Positions 61,823 to 64,000 of a stretch of 64,000 bases of DNA are shown here, one piece after another (the stretch's first letter is position 1; each line of letters begins with the position of its first letter). The DNA comes from Pseudolachnospira sp051055405 (GTDB lineage: Bacteria > Bacillota > Clostridia > Lachnospirales > Lachnospiraceae). A program made the translations under genes and the position numbers. A model generated the notes under the pieces. The model ran no database searches. It was not told the DNA's origin and was given only the letters and a program-made list of their open reading frames with translations. The stretch is from assembly GCF_051055405.1 (NCBI RefSeq), contig NZ_CP167068.1, positions 1,364,001 through 1,428,000 of the forward strand, read 5' to 3'.

Positions 61823-62205
61823 GTAAACCGAAATTTTTAGCGTGTGATCAGTGTAAGACAATTGTTGAAGTACTATGCGAGACCGACGGCGCCCATTATT
61901 CTTGTTGTGGACAGCAGATGAAAGAACTGACGCCGAATACCTCCGAAGGAGCTGCGGAAAAACATTTGCCTGTAGTGGAACAGAATGGAAACCAGATTTC
62001 GGTAAAAGTGGGAAGCGTATTCCATCCGATGACGGAGGAGCACAGTATCGGTTGGGTTTACCTGGAAACGGAAAAAGGCGGACAGAGAGTCTGCTTAAAA
62101 GCAAATGAAGAACCGGTGGCGGAGTTTGCTGTGGCAAAAGGCGATCGCCCGATTGCAGCCTATGCCTGGTGTAATCTGCACGGTTTTTGGAAGACGGAGA
62201 TTTAA
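61819..62205 (+). CDS. dfx: Desulfoferrodoxin (superoxide reductase)
   Basis: 128 residues. N-terminal desulforedoxin domain with FLACDQCKT and SCCGQQM as iron ligands, then the superoxide reductase domain with HPMTEEHSIGW and the final Cys/His in CNLHGFW. Reduces superoxide to peroxide, which rubrerythrin upstream removes. Confidence 0.95.
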   Translation: MSKPKFLACDQCKTIVEVLCETDGAHYSCCGQQMKELTPNTSEGAAEKHLPVVEQNGNQISVKVGSVFHPMTEEHSIGWVYLETEKGGQRVCLKANEEPVAEFAVAKGDRPIAAYAWCNLHGFWKTEI

Positions 62206-62222
62206 AAGACAGTTCTGATAGA

Positions 62223-62464
62223 GATTCGGGTGCCGAAAGGTCTCCGTGGGAAACGTGTTGGAATATTTTGTATTTGCAGGAGCGTTAGTACTTCTTCGAT
62301 TCCGGGAATTTGTATTAGGAGCAAAAATAAGACTGTTTGAGCGAAGCGAGTTTCTTATTTTTGCGAGTGCTTTTTACAAATTTCCGAAATCTTAGAAGTA
62401 CTTGCTCCGAAACTCTACAAAATATTCCAACACGTTTCCCACGGAGACCTCTTGACACCCAATC
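62223..62464. repeat. Full palindromic dispersed element, copy D
   Basis: About 242 bp. Outer arms 62238-62272 and 62416-62450 are perfectly complementary over 35 bp. The centre holds AAAAATAAGA/TCTTATTTTT. Relative to copy C, left and right inner segments are exchanged, that is, the element is inserted in the opposite orientation. No gene inside. It lies between convergent dfx and the SEC-C gene. Confidence 0.88.
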
Positions 62465-62480
62465 CTATAGAGAAATAAAA

Positions 62481-62520
62481 AAGAAGGACTTTTGCTTGGC
62501 GGCAGAAGTCCTTCTTTTTT
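62481..62520. terminator. Bidirectional terminator after repeat copy D
   Basis: AAGAAGGACTT (62481-62491) and AAGTCCTTCTT (62506-62516) are a perfect 11-bp stem with A runs before and T runs after, serving dfx and the convergent SEC-C gene. Confidence 0.88.
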
Positions 62521-62545
62521 CATTCCATAGGAATTTCCTTCGGAA

Positions 62546-63049
62546 TTATTTTACTTTTCCACAGCAGAATTTATATTTCTTTCCGCTGCCGCAGGGGCAG
62601 GGATCATTCCGGCCGATCTTAGGGCCTTTGACAATGATACCAGAGCGACGCTGTTCCTTATAAAGCTCTTTCTGGCGTTCCGGTGTCAAAAGGTCGTTCC
62701 ACTGAGGGAGTTCATACAGCCATTCGGCTTTGGCGTCAACCATATTTTTGTATAAAAGTTCTTTATCGTAATCCAGGCTGACAAGAGTATCCGCCTCCAT
62801 GGTATCGATGGGGTTAGGCGTTTTCAGGCTGTCGTTGATGCCGTCTAAAAATCCGGTCATCCGGTACAGATCCATACCGTAACGGTCCGCCAATTCCTGA
62901 ACGGTACCGGAGATAACCTCGGTTTCCACCAGCAGCTTCGCATATACTTCCTTTTCCTGCTGAAAATAATCCGTCCAAAAGGCCTGCGCGGCTTCTTGGG
63001 TCGTTCCCTGCTTCTCCGCGAAATCCTGCCATTCCTGTAAAAGTGCCAT
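62546..63049 (-). CDS. SEC-C motif protein
   Basis: 167 residues: helical N-terminal region and a C-terminal zinc-binding SEC-C motif, RNDPCPCGSGKKYKFCCG, like that at the end of SecA. Stand-alone SEC-C proteins are common in Clostridia and of unclear function, perhaps ribosome- or chaperone-related. RBS AAGAGGAAA. Confidence 0.88.
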   Translation of the reverse strand: MALLQEWQDFAEKQGTTQEAAQAFWTDYFQQEKEVYAKLLVETEVISGTVQELADRYGMDLYRMTGFLDGINDSLKTPNPIDTMEADTLVSLDYDKELLYKNMVDAKAEWLYELPQWNDLLTPERQKELYKEQRRSGIIVKGPKIGRNDPCPCGSGKKYKFCCGKVK

Positions 63050-63274
63050 GTATTTTTCCTCTCTTCCTTATTCGCTTATTATTCTTTCATCCGAAAGGTA
63101 GTCATTTTCTAACACAGTCTACCACAAAATTTATATTTTGGCTAGAGTCTGCGACGAAAATCCGGTGAATGTTTTCCTCTTTTTCAGGAATACTAGTGTT
63201 ATAGGGATCGGGCGGGGAAAGGAAAATCCTTTTCTTTTTCCATTCGATTCAATTGGACTGGAAAAAGAGGGCAG

Positions 63275-64000
63275 ATGATGCGAAAAAAGAGAATGCTGGG
63301 GCTTTTGATATGCCTTCTTATCACACTGACAGGGTGCGGAGAAAACCAAAGAAATCCTTTGGAACAGGGGCAAGCGATTCACATGGTTTCCAGGGAGGAC
63401 GGATCCGGGACAAGAACTGCTTTTACGGAACTGTTTGACGTGGTCACGGTGGATGAAGCGGGAAAAAAACAGGATGCCGTTACGGTGGAAGCGGAAATTA
63501 CCAATAATACGGCTGTGATGATGAATGCGATAGCTGGGGACCCAGCTGCCATCGGATATATTTCTATGGGTTCTAAAAACGACACGATAAAAGCGCTCTC
63601 GATTGATGGAGTGGAAGGTACTCCGGAGCATGTGAGAGATGGAACTTACGCCATATCGCGTCCGTTTTTTCTGGCTGTCCGGGAACCTTTGACGCCGGCT
63701 GCAGATGATTTTAAAAATTACATTTTAAGCATAGAAGGCCAGAAGATCGTCCAGGAAAATGGATATGTTCCCCTGGAGACAAATTCGCCCTATGTGAAAG
63801 CCGGAGCGTCGGGAAAGGTGGTAGTGGCAGGATCTTCCTCTGTCAGCCCGGTGATGGAAAAACTGCTGGAGACCTATCAGGAGATCTGTCCGGAGGTAAC
63901 GGTGGAATTGCAGACCAATGATTCCACCACTGGCGTGGCCTCTGTAGTGAATGGTATCAGCGACCTGGGAATGGTCAGTCGGTCTCTCCGGAAGGAAGAG
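63275..64000 (+). CDS. PstS-like substrate-binding lipoprotein with permuted lobes (3' end beyond window)
   Basis: Open to the window edge, 242 codons. Start at ATG 63275 or 63278 after AGAGGG. Lipobox LTGC gives Cys21 as mature N-terminus. Residues 35-175 match the second part of phosphate-binding proteins (VSREDGSGTRTAF, then NTAVMMNAIAGDPAAIGYIS and PFFLAVREPLT); at about residue 180 a typical first part begins (VVVAGSSSVSPVMEKL, NDSTTGVASVVNG, DLGMVSRSL). So a C-terminal-lobe-like segment comes before an N-terminal lobe. Likely part of a phosphate ABC system continuing downstream. Confidence 0.8.
   Translation, partial: MMRKKRMLGLLICLLITLTGCGENQRNPLEQGQAIHMVSREDGSGTRTAFTELFDVVTVDEAGKKQDAVTVEAEITNNTAVMMNAIAGDPAAIGYISMGSKNDTIKALSIDGVEGTPEHVRDGTYAISRPFFLAVREPLTPAADDFKNYILSIEGQKIVQENGYVPLETNSPYVKAGASGKVVVAGSSSVSPVMEKLLETYQEICPEVTVELQTNDSTTGVASVVNGISDLGMVSRSLRKEE

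Noticed and set aside
1..64000. tRNA, rRNA, CRISPR arrays, phage or insertion-sequence genes
   Set aside because: Looked for by eye on both strands; no cloverleaf-like runs, regularly spaced repeats, transposase, integrase or phage structural genes were seen. A weak tRNA could be missed without software.

Overview
The window is about 64 kb of chromosome from an anaerobic, low-to-moderate GC Firmicute, most likely a gut-type Clostridia/Lachnospiraceae relative. The evidence is the Firmicute gene order plsX-acpP-rnc-smc-ftsY, strong AGGAGG ribosome sites, rubrerythrin with desulfoferrodoxin, an EFR1-type flavodoxin-ferredoxin, a VanG-type cluster and TRAP-TAXI transport. Most of it is ordinary chromosomal backbone with several accessory blocks. 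I see no tRNA, rRNA, CRISPR array, insertion sequence or prophage.

Layout. 1-130: tail of a membrane protein. 137-4729: purine genes purK-E-M-N-D, ended by a hairpin related to a dispersed repeat. 4870-9721: an HD nucleotidase, then a Crp/Fnr-type regulator divergent from two tandem LeuD/LeuC-type hydro-lyase pairs. 9722-12564: a repeat-containing gap, then a set of a membrane-anchored PepSY-like protein, a secreted CHAT/caspase-fold protein and a lipoprotein. 12818-21893: galE, a structured repeat, then plsX-acpP-rnc-smc-ftsY-ilvA. 21881-26093 (minus): a YhhN-like membrane protein and an operon of a ribbon-helix-helix protein with clpB. 26377-33866: a lipoprotein with a decayed transglutaminase fold, a GT2 glycosyltransferase, thiN, DUF1294, an AT-rich two-gene DUF6338/GYQP cassette, an EFR1 protein, nrdR, yqeG and efp. 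33867-34363: two copies of a structured repeat. 34364-38697: M18 aminopeptidase, nadE and a D-2-hydroxyacid dehydrogenase.

38774-44483 (minus) is a VanG-like operon: VanR, VanS, a VanG ligase and a VanT serine/alanine racemase split into membrane and racemase genes, then a small FMN-binding-like protein. No VanXY/VanY peptidase is present. 44697-50872 carries two small ORFs, a candidate small RNA on the minus strand, a 1103-residue J-like/TPR protein and its Hsp70 partner.

51303-61082 is a catabolic cluster: MmsA-type CoA-acylating aldehyde dehydrogenase, amidohydrolase, two carboxymuconolactone-decarboxylase-like proteins, a TAXI binding protein with fused TRAP permease, a small membrane protein, an HpaI aldolase, a tandem alpha/beta-barrel protein, a LysR regulator and an RraA-type aldolase. 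I infer import of an organic acid, its cleavage by aldolases, and conversion of the semialdehyde to an acyl-CoA; the substrate is unknown. 61208-64000: oxygen defence (rubrerythrin, desulfoferrodoxin), a SEC-C protein and the start of a PstS-like lipoprotein whose lobes are in unusual order.

Two dispersed repeat families stand out at the DNA level. One is a roughly 243-bp palindromic element with 29-35 bp arms (50891-51134 and 62223-62464, in opposite internal orientation, with shorter relatives near 4766 and 9841). The other is a roughly 80-nt multi-stem element (13959, 33994, 34225) whose stems show compensatory changes between copies.
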